DNA from: Austropuccinia psidii
Lineage: Eukaryota; Basidiomycota; Pucciniomycetes; Pucciniales; Sphaerophragmiaceae
NCBI GenBank assembly: GCA_023105745.1
Contig: JALGQZ010000004.1
Location: 9,884,451-9,948,450, forward strand
DNA length: 64,000 nucleotides
Direction: 5' to 3'
Of the stretch, positions 34,682 to 46,137 are shown piece by piece. The notes beneath the pieces were generated by a model, which was not told the origin of the DNA, did no database searches, and saw only the letters and a program-made list of their open reading frames with translations. Both the position numbers and the translations under genes were made by a program. The number at the start of each line of letters is the position of its first letter. The first letter of the stretch is position 1.

Positions 34682-37471
34682 TTACTTTGTAATATTGGTG
34701 TTTCTAGTGTGTCTGAATCTCCTCAGGAGTTTGGTGGCTTCTGGTATATCTTTCTCTTCTAACCATTCATCTTCACAAGTTGGGTCACTGTACCTAACAA
34801 GGTATTCCCTTACTTTCTTGGTTCTTAATTTCCTTTCTTTAAGAACTTTGGTTATTTTCTTAGTACCAGATGTCTCAATAGGAGGTATAACTTGGGGAAT
34901 CTTATTCCTCAAGGGAAATTTCTCAGCATCACTAGATTTGTATGGCTTTATCAAGCTTACTGGAAATGTAGGGTGCTTATTGCTAAGTTCTTCAGATAAC
35001 TCTACTTCAACAGCATTTTCTCCATGGAGGGCCTTAATCACAAAAGGTCCTGCAAAGGAGTCTTTTAACTTTTTACATCCTTTGATGTTATTGAAGTTAG
35101 TGGTGGATACAAGAACTAGGTCCCCCACTTTGAAATCTGGAGTTGCATGAGATTTATCCCATTTGTCTTTAGCATATGCAAAAGAGTCCTCCATGCATCT
35201 CACTGCATGCTTTCTAGCTTTGTCTAGCATTCCTTTGAAGCTAGCAGCTGTGGGATGTATTTCAATTAAGTCTTTCCTCAAGGAATCTTGGGGTAACTTG
35301 GGGTTCCATCCTTTTTCTAGAATAGCAGGAGTCTGATTGGTACTGGAATGGATTGATGTTTTATATGCTAATTCCAGTGCTGGTAACAGAGTACACCAAT
35401 CATGGGTAAATCCATCACAATCTTTGAATTCAAGGCCATATGCACAAAATCTTCTCACCATGTCCTCTAAGGTTTGGATCATTCTTTCAGCCAGACCATC
35501 AGTTTGTGGGTGGTAGGCTGTAGAGAAAGACAGTTTTGTGCCATATAATTGGTGAAGATTTGTCCATAGAGCTGAAGTGAATTTGGGATCTCTATCACTG
35601 ATGATATTTGTAAATATCCCAGTCCATGACACTACTCTATTCCATATCAGAAGAGCTGTATCCATGGCTGTATCATCTTTGTGACATGGTAAAAAGATTG
35701 GAGTTTTACTGAATCTGTCAACAATTACTAGGCAAGCATTATAGCTCCTGTCACCTCCTGGTGGTAGGCCAGTTACCCAATCCATATGGACAATTTCCCA
35801 AGGTCTGTTTGGTTCTTGGATTTTCATCATATTTCCAAGTCTTTTGCCAGTGGATTTATTTGCCTTTTGGCATCTGTCACAGGTTTTGCAATATTCTGCA
35901 ACATCTTTTTGCCACATTGGCCACCATATGCAGGTCTTTACTTTCTCTCTTGTTCTGTCCTCAGAAAGATGTCCTGAAAAGGGACTATCATGGCATTCTT
36001 TCAGTACAAGATTGATTAATGACCTGTCTACAACTGTCATGACACATGTGTGCTTGGTTCTGTGGTAAATTATACCATCCAGTAGGTGAAATCTCCCTTC
36101 ATTATAAGATTTTCTCCATACTTCATCCAAGGCATGTATTAGAGAGTTGTCTTTACAGTCTTTGTTAAGTAATTGGCATAAGATGCTACAATTCTTATCT
36201 TGAGTGTAACTATTTCTGACTTCTTCAAAGAAGGTGGTGTTCAAGTCTGTAACACTTATTCCTTCTATTGGAATTTGTGGTGAAGCTTCTTCTGGAACAT
36301 AAGCAGGATTATCAATGTTATTTGGTAATGGCCATCTGCTTAGTCCATCTGCATTCTTATGAATATTCCCATCCTTGTGAACAATAGTCATATTGCCTCT
36401 GTATTCTTGTATGGCTATTTGCCATCTGAGCATGTGTCTGTTAGGTGTTTTCATGTTCAAAAGTGATTTCACAGCTGTACAATCTGTTATTACTTCAAAA
36501 ACACATCCCTCTAAGAAATAGTTCAATTTCTCTAAGGCCCAGACAAGGCATAGACATTCCATTTGACTTGCTCCATATCTGGCTTCAGTTGGTTTGATTT
36601 GCCTGGATATGAAACATATTGGTCCTTCTACAGGTTTGTCATTTATGATCTGAACTTGGTGAAGTGCAGCACCTAGTCCATCCCCTGATGCATCAATATA
36701 CAGTTTGAAAGGTAATTTAAAGTCTGGCATCAGTAAGAGTGGAGCAGTGGTCAATGCTTCTCTTAGAGATTCAAAAGCTTTGACTCTGTCAACAGTCATC
36801 TCAAACACCGTGTCTTTGTCACACAACTTATAAAGTGGTCTTGCTATGGATGCAAAATCTTTAATGTGTTGCCTGTAATATCCTGCAAAACCTAAGAATG
36901 ACTGAATTTCCTTCTTATTCTGAGGCATAGGCTTTAATAATACTGCTGAAACTTTGTTTTTATCAATTCCAAGGGACAAACCAGATACAACATGTCCTAG
37001 TGCCTTAAGTTCTTTAAATCCAAAATGACATTTCTTCAAGGAGATTTTCATGTTTACTGATTGAATTTTTGTCAAAACTCTTGATAATCTGTACATGTGC
37101 TCCTCCCAAGTCTTTGAACAGATAATAATGTCATCAATGTAAATGATTAACCATCCCTCTGAGAGTTCTTCAGGGAAGATTTCATTCATCATTCTTTGGA
37201 AGTGTGAAGGTGCATTTTTGATACCAAAGGGCATCCTTAAGTATTCATACACTCCACAATGAACAATAATTCTCAAGTATTTTCTTGCTCTTGGTGTTAC
37301 CACATTTTGATGGAATCCTTTAAGGGCATCCATAGTGGTTATATACACTGCTTGAGATATTTGAGTAAGGGCAATTTGGATTTTTGGTATAGGGTATCTG
37401 TCTGGGACAGTGTAAGTGTTCAGAGCTCTAAAGTCCCCAACCATTCTGGATTTTCCATTATGCCACGCCAC
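34682..37471 (-). CDS. pol: Pol of element B: RT, RNase H, integrase, chromodomain-like
   Basis: 929 residues open. RT palm motifs include [20 protein letters not shown] near the start and [15 protein letters not shown] (residue ~110), with both catalytic Asp present. RNase H has [15 protein letters not shown] (~255), [17 protein letters not shown] (~335) and [10 protein letters not shown] (~370). The integrase has an HHCC-type zinc region ending CKTCDRCQ (~530), then [16 protein letters not shown] and [12 protein letters not shown] carrying the D, D and E residues. The tail [20 protein letters not shown] (~890) resembles a chromodomain, as in chromoviruses, where it steers integration to heterochromatin. 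The listed first Met is internal. The true frame enters from the Gag-protease frame upstream, broken by a shift near 37530. Confidence 0.9.
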   Translation of the reverse strand: MAWHNGKSRMVGDFRALNTYTVPDRYPIPKIQIALTQISQAVYITTMDALKGFHQNVVTPRARKYLRIIVHCGVYEYLRMPFGIKNAPSHFQRMMNEIFPEELSEGWLIIYIDDIIICSKTWEEHMYRLSRVLTKIQSVNMKISLKKCHFGFKELKALGHVVSGLSLGIDKNKVSAVLLKPMPQNKKEIQSFLGFAGYYRQHIKDFASIARPLYKLCDKDTVFEMTVDRVKAFESLREALTTAPLLLMPDFKLPFKLYIDASGDGLGAALHQVQIINDKPVEGPICFISRQIKPTEARYGASQMECLCLVWALEKLNYFLEGCVFEVITDCTAVKSLLNMKTPNRHMLRWQIAIQEYRGNMTIVHKDGNIHKNADGLSRWPLPNNIDNPAYVPEEASPQIPIEGISVTDLNTTFFEEVRNSYTQDKNCSILCQLLNKDCKDNSLIHALDEVWRKSYNEGRFHLLDGIIYHRTKHTCVMTVVDRSLINLVLKECHDSPFSGHLSEDRTREKVKTCIWWPMWQKDVAEYCKTCDRCQKANKSTGKRLGNMMKIQEPNRPWEIVHMDWVTGLPPGGDRSYNACLVIVDRFSKTPIFLPCHKDDTAMDTALLIWNRVVSWTGIFTNIISDRDPKFTSALWTNLHQLYGTKLSFSTAYHPQTDGLAERMIQTLEDMVRRFCAYGLEFKDCDGFTHDWCTLLPALELAYKTSIHSSTNQTPAILEKGWNPKLPQDSLRKDLIEIHPTAASFKGMLDKARKHAVRCMEDSFAYAKDKWDKSHATPDFKVGDLVLVSTTNFNNIKGCKKLKDSFAGPFVIKALHGENAVEVELSEELSNKHPTFPVSLIKPYKSSDAEKFPLRNKIPQVIPPIETSGTKKITKVLKERKLRTKKVREYLVRYSDPTCEDEWLEEKDIPEATKLLRRFRHTRNTNITK

Positions 37472-37521
37472 TATGACTGGTGTAGTTATTTCTACTTCCT
37501 CATTGTGGCCTACTTTTCTTA

Positions 37522-40500
37522 TTACACCAAGACTAGAAGTTCTTTGATATGAATTTCTAGAGCTTCTCTTGATTTTGGACTTGCTGGATAAGCAGGTCTT
37601 CTTAAGAGTGGTGGATAAGGTCTCTCAATGTTAAGAATGATGTCAACTTCATGACCAATAATTGCTCCCAGGGGTTCTTTGTCTGTAGCAAATGCTCCTC
37701 TGTGGTCATACAAAAGGGAAGAAAGTTCATTTTCTTGCTTATTAGTCAGATGAAGGCTTATTTCAGCCTCATTTAACTGTTCAGACTTGAATTTCTCTAA
37801 CTCTAAGTTGACTGGTGATACTTTGTTTACTGTAATTTGTCTTTTAAAGGGTAAAAAGGCAAATTTCTGGCGCTTATTGTCTCCAATTGTAAAGTATCTG
37901 TCTTTGTTATTATGTAAATCTATCCCATACATGATTAAATAGTCATTTCCCAATATAAAATGGGTACTAGAGCAATTTTCCATAACAACAAATTCAACTG
38001 TGATCCTTAAATTCCCATTTATGTGTGGGAATATGACATTGGTCTCAAAGATTCCTAATGCTTTCATTGGTTTACTTGCACTGTTGAATTTTATACCATC
38101 AATTGGTAACAATTGGTCTTCAAAATTTGGTACACAAGTCTTAAGAAAAGATTTTCCAACACAAGAGCAGAAGGCTCCTGGGTCAAGCAAAAGTTTGGTG
38201 GGCTTGTTGTCAATCACCACTTCTGTTATACAGGAGTTACCAGCTGTATAACCTTTTCCTCTGTTTGGTTTTGTCTTCATAAGTTGTGCATCTTGAACTT
38301 TTGATAAATCAACTTGACCATTGCTCAATTGTGGTAAGTGGGAATAAGATTCCATGATGTCAAAAGTGGCATTGATATTTTCTATATCTTTTGAAGATTC
38401 AGAAAATATGGATGACTTATCATCTGAATTGTCTTCAATTATGTCTTCTTTTTCAACATCTGGTTCCTTTTCAATGTCAATTTCATTGATTTTCCCCCTC
38501 TTTGGACATGTATTGGCTAAATGGGTGGTGCTTTGGCAAATATGGCATTTTCTGACTGTATCTGCAGATTTATATTTAATATTACCAGAATTTTCTTTGG
38601 GGTTTTTGTCCACAGAATCTTTCCAAGGTGTATTAAATCTTGTTTTGAGATTCACCCTACTAGAACCAATTTTGGTTCTGGTGGTTACTTCTTCTAGTAT
38701 ATTGATAATATCTTCTGCTGAAGATTGTTCAGTAGTCCTGCTTTTGACAGCATGCTCTAAGTCACCTCCACATTGTCTCAGAATTTTTCTATGGATCATA
38801 AATTCTGACATGTCAGGATATAATGCTGTTAATCTGTCCTTTTGTTGGCAAAACCATGGTAAAGCTTTGTCTTTATCAGCATTAAATTTGGCAGATTCAA
38901 AGGCTGTTTCAACTTTAAACCTCCAAGCATCATTTGCCCATTTGTTGATGATTTGGGTTTTCCACCAAGTCCAACTCTGGTGCCCATGTGCTTGTTTTAT
39001 TTTGATGTACCATCTGTGAGCTGATCTGGTAAACAAGGTGTTAAACCTGGCTGTTACCAATCTGTCTGGTAATTCAAAATCTTCTTTGATCATGTCAATA
39101 CCTCTAATGAATTCCATATGGTCATACTCTCCTTCACCACTGAAGTGAGGCCATTCTTTAAATTTTGGAACTTCTTTCAAGAGTGCTTGGCCCATTGATG
39201 GTTCCAAGTTATGAAAAGAAGTGGATAATTCATTTTTTAATTGTGAATTATCAGGATCCAATACTTGTGGATTTGGAATTCTTGTGCCCTCATTTTGATT
39301 TAGGGGTGTAGACATTCTTGGTAAGGTGTTCAGTATTTGTTCAATGTCATTCATTTTACTGTTGCTACACCTTTGGGAATTTCTGTATTCATGTTGGAAG
39401 CTTTGTATTAAATTTATTACTTCAATTTTATACATGTCTTCCTTATGTGTCAGTTCTTGCCATAACTCTGTCTGTCTTGTATTATCAGCAGTGACTTGAT
39501 TCAATTTCATTGATAATTTTGATACTTCTTCTTGTGAAGCATCAAAACACTTTTTCAAGGCAATGGTATATGTCTTTACTTCAGTAAATGAATTTGAAAT
39601 GTCATCAAGGACTTTCTTGTTATCTGTTTTGATAATATTTATGGCTTGTTTAATTCTTGTTTCAATCATGTCATCAATATTGAATTTAGAATATTTATCT
39701 GTTAATTCTTTAATAATGGCAGATTGTTCATTTATTTTAATGTTAGAAGAATTGTCATTATTAGAATTTTTAATTGTTCTTAAAACTTTTTCAAAACACA
39801 TAAGTGTTTCATTAATTTGGCACAGACTCAGGTTGTTTGTTTTAATGTTGTTACAAATGGTGTCATTTTTATCAGAAAGATGTTTTTTCACGTCATTTAT
39901 AGCATTATACAACTCTGGGATGGAATCAAATATGTCAGAAATCATTTCTGGAACCTTAATCTGGCTTCCTCCTTCTTCTGTAATTCCATCATGGTTCTGG
40001 CCATCTGAAATACATTTTCCATGGCATCCTGCTGAATCTTTGGGATTCTGTAGCCCTGGCTGTAAGGTTTTGGGGCTGGTGCCTTCCCTTTGCCCTTGTT
40101 TGGAGTTTGTGGCTGCTTTTTCACGTTGGAATTGCTGCTGCTGGCCACTGGGGCTGTTTTTGGCACTGGTTTGGCTGGTGGAGGGTTGTTTTTCCTCCAT
40201 TCTAGTGTCAAAAGCATCATGTTTTTCTTCTCCATCAATGGATGCCATCCATTGAGCAATTTGCAAGTGTTGGGATGGCCCAAGAATTTTCTTACTGTCA
40301 GGTAAGAATTCATGCAATTCTTCCACAGGTCTGCAAGGATCTGGTACTCCTTGAATTGGAGTGCATTGTTGTATGCACTGTGGCTGGCTTTGTATATGTC
40401 CACAGAGGCTTGTTGTGGCGGTGTCAGCTCTTTTTGAAGGTAAAATGGTATTATCAGCTTCAGAATGACCCATTTTAGTTGTTTGGAAGTCATCAACTGA

Positions 40501-40605
40501 CCCTTTTCCTTCTGTACCTGGTTGGCCTCTGCCATAATCACGTCTATTACCTTTTTGGGAGCTGCTTGAGGGGTTGTAGCTGGCTCCTGACCTGGTTGAA
40601 GGCAT
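37522..40605 (-). CDS. gag: Gag-protease and start of RT of element B
   Basis: 1027 residues from ATG 40605 ([11 protein letters not shown]). Residues ~1-220 are Gln/Ser-rich and overlap the accessory frame. About 230-430 is a helical, coiled-coil-like region rich in Asn/Lys. About 480-640 is the Gag core ([35 protein letters not shown]). A CCHC knuckle [14 protein letters not shown] lies at ~687. The protease region has [11 protein letters not shown] at ~810, where the usual D-T/S-G active-site triad reads D-P-G, and [14 protein letters not shown] at ~890. RT starts at ~985 ([16 protein letters not shown]). The frame ends [11 protein letters not shown] because one base is missing near 37530 compared with A-prime (CAAGACTAGAAG against CAAGGTCCAGAAG). 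The start ATG lies within the 3' end of the proposed intron. Confidence 0.9.
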   Translation of the reverse strand: MPSTRSGASYNPSSSSQKGNRRDYGRGQPGTEGKGSVDDFQTTKMGHSEADNTILPSKRADTATTSLCGHIQSQPQCIQQCTPIQGVPDPCRPVEELHEFLPDSKKILGPSQHLQIAQWMASIDGEEKHDAFDTRMEEKQPSTSQTSAKNSPSGQQQQFQREKAATNSKQGQREGTSPKTLQPGLQNPKDSAGCHGKCISDGQNHDGITEEGGSQIKVPEMISDIFDSIPELYNAINDVKKHLSDKNDTICNNIKTNNLSLCQINETLMCFEKVLRTIKNSNNDNSSNIKINEQSAIIKELTDKYSKFNIDDMIETRIKQAINIIKTDNKKVLDDISNSFTEVKTYTIALKKCFDASQEEVSKLSMKLNQVTADNTRQTELWQELTHKEDMYKIEVINLIQSFQHEYRNSQRCSNSKMNDIEQILNTLPRMSTPLNQNEGTRIPNPQVLDPDNSQLKNELSTSFHNLEPSMGQALLKEVPKFKEWPHFSGEGEYDHMEFIRGIDMIKEDFELPDRLVTARFNTLFTRSAHRWYIKIKQAHGHQSWTWWKTQIINKWANDAWRFKVETAFESAKFNADKDKALPWFCQQKDRLTALYPDMSEFMIHRKILRQCGGDLEHAVKSRTTEQSSAEDIINILEEVTTRTKIGSSRVNLKTRFNTPWKDSVDKNPKENSGNIKYKSADTVRKCHICQSTTHLANTCPKRGKINEIDIEKEPDVEKEDIIEDNSDDKSSIFSESSKDIENINATFDIMESYSHLPQLSNGQVDLSKVQDAQLMKTKPNRGKGYTAGNSCITEVVIDNKPTKLLLDPGAFCSCVGKSFLKTCVPNFEDQLLPIDGIKFNSASKPMKALGIFETNVIFPHINGNLRITVEFVVMENCSSTHFILGNDYLIMYGIDLHNNKDRYFTIGDNKRQKFAFLPFKRQITVNKVSPVNLELEKFKSEQLNEAEISLHLTNKQENELSSLLYDHRGAFATDKEPLGAIIGHEVDIILNIERPYPPLLRRPAYPASPKSREALEIHIKELLVLV

Positions 40606-40855
40606 AATTATGGTTAAAAAAAAGGCTTAAAATAGTATTTTTACGTCAAAAACTTACTATTGGCCAAATTCTTAGCCTTCTGAAGAGTATTACTTATGTC
40701 CAAGTTAATTAATTCAGAGGATATTGGTTCAGGCTGGTTATTTTGAGTCACAATAACAGTGCTATTATGATCAGAATTAACAGTACTGGCAGGGATAATG
40801 CTGGTTACTGTTGAGGCTGTTTCAATGTTTTCTTGTCTTACCACGTTGTCAGACA
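39942..40855 (-). CDS. Spliced overlapping accessory frame of element B (2 exons)
   Basis: Exon 1 is 40855-40658 (198 nt, after acceptor TTTTAG). The intron is 40657-40592 (66 nt, GTAAGT..ACCAG). Exon 2 is 40591-39942. The splice joins SDNVVRQENIETAS...KNLANS to [20 protein letters not shown] and on to [14 protein letters not shown], a Lys/Pro-rich stretch, and [20 protein letters not shown] before the stop. That is about 280 residues with ordinary protein composition, in a different frame from Gag over about 600 nt. Key positions are conserved in C and D. No known family recognised. A nucleic-acid-binding or capsid-like role is only a guess from its basic segment. Exon 1 has no ATG, so its start lies further upstream or translation starts at an internal ATG such as 40541. 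Confidence 0.6.
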
Positions 40856-41059
40856 CTAAAATTAATGAAAAAAGCCAATTAATTAAGTAAAAAAAAGGTT
40901 ATTTCAAAAAAGAAATAAAAATATAAGCCTCACTTATAATATGAAAAAAATTATTTTTTAAGGATTTTTTGGATTATAAGTATTTTTTATATGTTTTTAA
41001 ATTTTTCAATATAAGAAAAAAGATTTAAAAAGAGTAAAAAAAAATATGTCACAGGTAAA

Positions 41060-41081
41060 ATATCACGGCTGGGCCCCCAAA
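41060..41081 (-). other. Primer-binding-like site of element B
   Basis: TTTGGGGGCCCAGCCGTGAT on the minus strand, directly after the 5' LTR. Same block as in A and A-prime. Confidence 0.5.
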
Positions 41082-42919
41082 TGTAAGGTGTGGATATGAA
41101 ACTTTGATTAAAAATCAAGTACTTTTCCTGTCCTCAGAATTTGTATATGGTAAAAATCAATTAAAAATAGTATGAAATATTATTTTTAAGAGAAAACACG
41201 CCAATTTTATTGTTTATAACTTTATTAGTATAAAACAATAATATTATAAAAATTTATTGTTTTACCAACAATAAAAATTTATCCAAAAAATACTCTACAA
41301 GAGATATTTTAAGGCTACAAAAGAAATTTCTTCAAGAGCAATTTCAATTGGAATTAATTGAGCAAAGAACTGCAAGCAATTAATTAAAGAACAGAGTCTT
41401 TGAAAAGAATATTAAAGAGAAAACACGCCCAAAAGTGACCAGAGTGAATTTGGAAACAAAGTGACAAAGTTAACAGTGATGAAAGATGCTTTAATTCACT
41501 TTTGGGGTGGTTCAGGGGTAAAAATGATTATAAGAGTTACAAACAATGATTATAATGATTTTTTCACGTGGTTAAAAGGTTTAAAATGATTTAAAAGAGG
41601 TGGTTGGAATCTTTTATTGATTGGTTTAACAGTTTTAAACTAATTAATAAAAGGAAAAGATTCTAACATGAAGAGAAAAGTGGGGCAAAGAAGACATTCT
41701 TTTATAGCCATCAATTCTCTTACTCCAAAAGTAAAATTTACTCTTGTCAGTCGTGAAAAACAGTCTGACAACAGAAAAGCCAATTATGGCATCATTGAAC
41801 CCTGGTTTAGACCAAAAAGGGCTGGTTTAAGCCATTTTTAGCCATTTTTAGCCATTTTAGACCCTTAAATCAGCCATTACTATAGCAATACCAGGCCTAG
41901 AGCCTTCAAAACACGTCAGAATGTGTTTCAGAGGCGTAGAAACCAGTTAAAACTGTTTTTATTATGATTGTTTTATCTTAAGGGTAGTTTTACCTTCTTG
42001 GCAACAGCTAAAACTACCCCAGTTGGTATCAAAACCTCATCATCAATTGAGTCCACAGACCCTGTAACTCAATTCCAGGCCAAAAGTGATGAACTTTTGC
42101 GTGAATTTTGACATCCCACGCCTGTCAGCAAGGATTTTGGGGGTCTAGCTCCCCCTTAGAGCTGGAGTTCCTTTTCCCCCCCAAATTTAATCTTTCCAAT
42201 TTATTTTTCCTTTAATTCCTCATCATGTATTATACTTATAATTTACACATGTAATTCAATTCAATTGTACAGTACAATACAGTAATAATTGACACCTCAT
42301 ATGTAAATCAAAGTTCACTTATGTAATACACGCGCACATTTTGACATTTCAATTGAATTCAATTGAAAATACTTTAATTCCTCATAACTTCTAAACTAAA
42401 CACAACACCTCAATTTTAACACAAAAATTGATGGTTAACACCACATGTGGTGTGAATTAAATTAAGGTTTTGAGGATTTTCAACTTTTGTATTGAAAATA
42501 CTAAAAACTTAATTTAAGCTTATTTAGAGTTGAGTTACAAAAATTTCACTCAGAGGTGACCCCACCTGATTTTTTATGAGGAATCCAATGGTGAAATAAA
42601 ATTTATATGTTTATTTATTGGATAAAAAGTTATAATAAATTTTATTTAACTTTTTTCCAAATTTATTTATTTTTACACAATTTTGTTAAAATTTCATTTT
42701 TACTTAAATTTTTCAAGTATAAATGTAATTTTATATTTACAAAATTTAAAGTAATTTTATTTTTAAATTATAATTAATTTTTTATTTTTAATATAATTTT
42801 ATATTTATATTTTTTATTTTTATTTTAATAATATAAATAAATTTATTTTATTTATATTAATATGTTATTTTTTATATTTGTGGTCTTTTGGGTATATGAA
42901 ATTACCTCTAAGGCTCACA
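41082..42919 (-). repeat. 5' LTR of element B
   Basis: 1838 bp, near-identical to 32821-34658. Drives transcription to the left. Confidence 0.96.
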
Positions 42920-45541
42920 TTTATTATCTCCTATGGTAAAATATCTATCCTTTTGGTTGGAGATATCTATACCATAGATTGATAAGTAGTCATTTCCAAG
43001 TATGAAATGATTACTAGTACAGTTGTCCATTACTACAAACTCTACTTTGATTCTGACACATTGTGAGGGATGAGGAAAAATTAGTGTTAAATCAATTATT
43101 CCAAGGGGCTTCATGCTCTCACTTGCACTACTAAATTTGACACCTTGTATTGGCATAAGTTTTTCTTGCCAGTCTAGGACAATGGTTTTTAAATAATTTT
43201 TGCCAACACAGGTGCAATATGCTCCTGTATCTAAGTTAACCTTTCCTTCTTGGTTATCAACCATAACAATACTAATACTTGATTTTCCAGCTGTATATCC
43301 CATTCCTCTTGCAGGTTTGGTTCTATACATTTTGGCATCTTGTATGTTTGTCAGATTTGTGTCAGATGTTCCAACTTGTGGCAAGTTTGAGTTAACATCC
43401 AGTACTTCATAAATTATATCAATATTATTAATTTGTGCATTAATTATATTGATTTCATCACTTTCAGAGCTTTCTGATTCTTCTGTCTCTTTTTCAGAGT
43501 CAGATTCTTCTTCTTTGTCATTGTGGTTTTCTGTTTCCACAATTTCATTAATCTTTGCTTTTTTAAGGCAATTATTGGCTAAGTGTCCAATACCTCCACA
43601 TTTATGGCATTTTCTTTGTTCATTATTGTTGGATGTATTGGGTTTGAAGGATTCTTTTGATTTATCTTTCTTGATAAATGGTTTATTTGGGCTTATAATG
43701 TCCAATTTTTTCCAAGTCCTGCCAATTTTTGTTCTTGTCACTATATCTTCTAGTGCATTTATATACTCTTCTGTGGAGCATGGTTCTATACACCTGCTTC
43801 TTAGGGCATGTTCTAGTTCCCCTCCACATTTTTTAAGTATTTTCATATGCACCATCTTCTGTGACATTTCTGGGTACAGTGCATTAAGCCTTTCAACTTG
43901 TTTTAGGAACCAAGTTAAAGGTTTATCTTTCTCTGGGTCAAAGAAAGAGTTTTCAAATGCATTTTCTATCTTATACCTCCATGCATCATTTGCCCACTTG
44001 GTGATTATTTCTTGTTTCCACCAAGACCAGGTATTTTTACCATTTTTTTGTCTTATGCCATAATACCATCTTTTTGCAGATTTCTCAAACAATGAATGTA
44101 ATCTTGCAGTGATTAATTCATCTGGTATGGCATAGTCTTCTTGTAACATGTCAATTGTTTTAATAAATGACATGTGGTCATATTCACCTTCTCCTGTGAA
44201 TGTTGGCCATTCCTTCAATTGAGGTGCTTCCTTCATTAAGATTTGGTTATTGTCTTGGTGACTCAAGTCTGTTATGAAAGGATTTGACAATTCCTCTTTT
44301 GTTTTAATAGGGCTTCTTATATGAGAAAATGGTGTTGATAACTTTGGCATATTTAAATTAGCCTCATTAATTTTATCCATTTTTTCTGTAATAAGCCTTA
44401 TTTCACTTGGAATATCATCTTTCAGATGCATTCTTGCTTCATCACTTTTTTCCACATGGTCCAAAAGTAATTTTTGGTGTGATGAAGTCTTTTCTTCAAA
44501 TTTTTCTACAGAAATACTTAATTTATTTAATTTTTCTGTAAGATTGTCAATACTCACATCATAATTGATTGTCAAAGTCTTATCTTTGATATCTTTTATG
44601 TATTTATACAATTCTTGTTGTCCTTGTATTAATTTTTGAGTATTGTCAATTAAATTTTTTGGTTTATTATTTTCAACAATAAACTTAATGTTGTCAATTT
44701 CTTTCTTGTTTTGTACAACAATTTTTGTTAAAGAAGATAAATTGTTATTTATTTCTTGTAGTGATAATAAACTGTCTTTAATTTCTTTTAGAGGTAATAT
44801 ACTATTTTTAATTTCTGTTAAAGTATTTACAACATCTTTGGACAAGGTTATTTCTTTGGGAAATGAGGTTGTCTCATTCTTTGCTCTTCCTTGTCCTTGA
44901 ATTCCATCAAGGTTCTGGCCATGTTGAAAACATTGTCCATGGCATCCTTTTGGATTCTTGGGATTCTGTAGCTTGGGGAATATGGTTTCCTCCAATGCTT
45001 TTTCTTGTTCTTCTTCCCTTCTTGGGGAAGTGGGTTGGCTTGAGGCTTGCTGGTAGAAGCTACTGGGGCTTCTTCCTTGGTTGCCTCCCTCTTTTTGGCA
45101 TGATAATCCTTGATTTTTTTGATTTGAGGTTTGGATGACAGTGGATTCCATCCATTGGAGTATCTCACTATCTCCTCCTCTTTGAGGAACTTTTTCAGGA
45201 TGTGCCAGGAGTTCATCACTCCTTGGTGTATTTGAGGCAGCATTTCCCAGTCTTTGTCCTTGTATACTGTGTAATACTGCTTGTACTGGCTCATGTAGAT
45301 GTCTATTTGAGCCCTCTGAATGTGATTTGTACCTGTTTGAGTTATTCATACTTAGTTCCAATTCAGGCTCAGATATCATGGGCATTTCTGGGACTTGCCT
45401 TTGGGATAAGGCACTTCCTTGTGTGGATTCTGTTCCACTGGGGATATTGCCCTTTCTTTTCCCTTTTGAGGGATCAATTCTACTTCTGAGTCCAGCTCCA
45501 TCTGATTGGATGGAGTATTGGGAACCTCTTCTGGTAGTCAT
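42920..45541 (-). pseudogene. gag: Gag-protease of element C, cut by B
   Basis: Starts at ATG 45541 (MTTRRGSQYSIQSDG). Order: Gln/Ser-rich part overlapping the accessory frame (to ~44850), a long Ile/Asn/Lys-rich helical region (44850-44330), Gag core ([20 protein letters not shown] ~44210; KCGGELEHALRSRC ~43810), CCHC knuckle CHKCGGIGHLANNC (~43600), an acidic Glu/Ser stretch, and a protease with the canonical VNLDTGAYCTC (~43220) and ILGNDYLSIYGIDI (~42980). At 42920 the frame runs into element B's LTR after GDNK. The rest of the protein resumes at 32820. Unlike A and B, the protease keeps D-T-G. Confidence 0.9.
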
Positions 45542-45765
45542 AATTAAAGAATAAGAAAAAATAAAAGTATTTTAGAATAAAATTCTTTTATGGCAATTTA
45601 AAAAGAGGTGCTCACCTTCAGAGTCTTGAATGGTGGGCCCTGGAAAGTCTAATTTCTTAGCTTTCTTTCTTTTGGTGATAACTGGTGTTGGAGAACTTTG
45701 ACAAGTTTCTTCCACCAATCTCTCAACAGTAGCTTGGTTGTCTTCTGTTGGGTTATCTTCAAACA
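44848..45765 (-). CDS. Spliced overlapping accessory frame of element C (3 exons)
   Basis: Exon 1 is 45765-45616 (150 nt, acceptor TTTTTTAG; EDNPTEDNQATVERLVEETC...). Intron 1 is 45615-45531 (GTGAGC..ACCAG, containing the Gag ATG 45541). Exon 2 is 45530-45399 (132 nt; EEVPNTPSNQMELDSEVEL). Intron 2 is 45398-45333 (66 nt, GCAAGT..AACAG with CTAAG branch-like site, so a GC-AG intron). Exon 3 is 45332-44848 (TNHIQRAQIDIYMSQYKQYY ... MNSWHILKKFL ... YRIPRIQKDAMDNVFNMART). Without intron 2 the frame meets stops at about 45382 and 45360; with it removed, the frame is open. D has an intron at the same place and an exon 2 of the same 132 nt. Function unknown. Confidence 0.55.
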
Positions 45766-46099
45766 CTAAAAAAGACAAATAAATATAAGTCTTTTTATAA
45801 GAAGTGTTATTTTTGGCAAGATATGGCAATTTTCCACGTAGAAATTGCTTTTATATCTTAAAAAAAAAATGAAATAAATAAAGAAATGAATAAAAATGAA
45901 TAAAAATAACTTTTTTTATTGGTTTTTAATATTTTTTAATATTTTTTATGTATATTTGTATTTTTAAAGAATAAAATAAAAAATGAATATGATTCTTATT
46001 AAATTATAATAAAAATTATTTTTAATTTATAAATTATCTTTTTTAATCACTAGAGTCACTCAAAGAAAGTTCTTGCAAGTCTAAGGATGTGAAAAACCA

Positions 46100-46137
46100 C
46101 GTGTAAGACAGTACAATTGCTTTCCAAATGCCACAAA
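46100..46137 (-). other. Likely primer-binding region of element C
   Basis: After the LTR end the minus strand reads TTTGTGGCATTTGGAAAGC, unlike the TTTGGGGGCC block of A, B and D. C therefore probably uses a different primer. tRNA unassigned. Confidence 0.4.

Larger units (their letters stand above)
32821..42919 (-). mobile_element. Ty3/gypsy retrotransposon B, youngest and nearly intact
   Basis: 10,099 bp with LTRs of 1838 bp (42919-41082 and 34658-32821) and perfect target duplication TTTAT (32816-32820 and 42920-42924). Comparing the LTRs by eye I noticed only two substitutions (33141/41402 and about 33666/41927), so it is very recent. It has the primer-binding-like site, leader exon, gag-protease-RT-RNase H-integrase-chromodomain and polypurine tract. 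One frame break in RT near 37530 separates two long reading frames. It inserted in the coding region of element C, after GDNK of the protease domain. Confidence 0.97.

Noticed and set aside
37472..37560. Programmed ribosomal frameshift between the two pol frames of element B
   Set aside because: The break lies in the middle of RT. A-prime has one more base at the same place and is open across it, and no slippery heptamer is evident. A simple 1-nt loss or sequence error is more likely.
39563..40255. Long plus-strand open frame opposite gag of element B
   Set aside because: It is the antisense shadow of the Gag and accessory frames. The hydrophobic Leu/Phe-rich translation recurs wherever this gag is present and has no independent structure.
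43449..44063. Long plus-strand open frame opposite gag of element C
   Set aside because: Antisense shadow of the Gag core. Serine/leucine-rich composition and no supporting motif.
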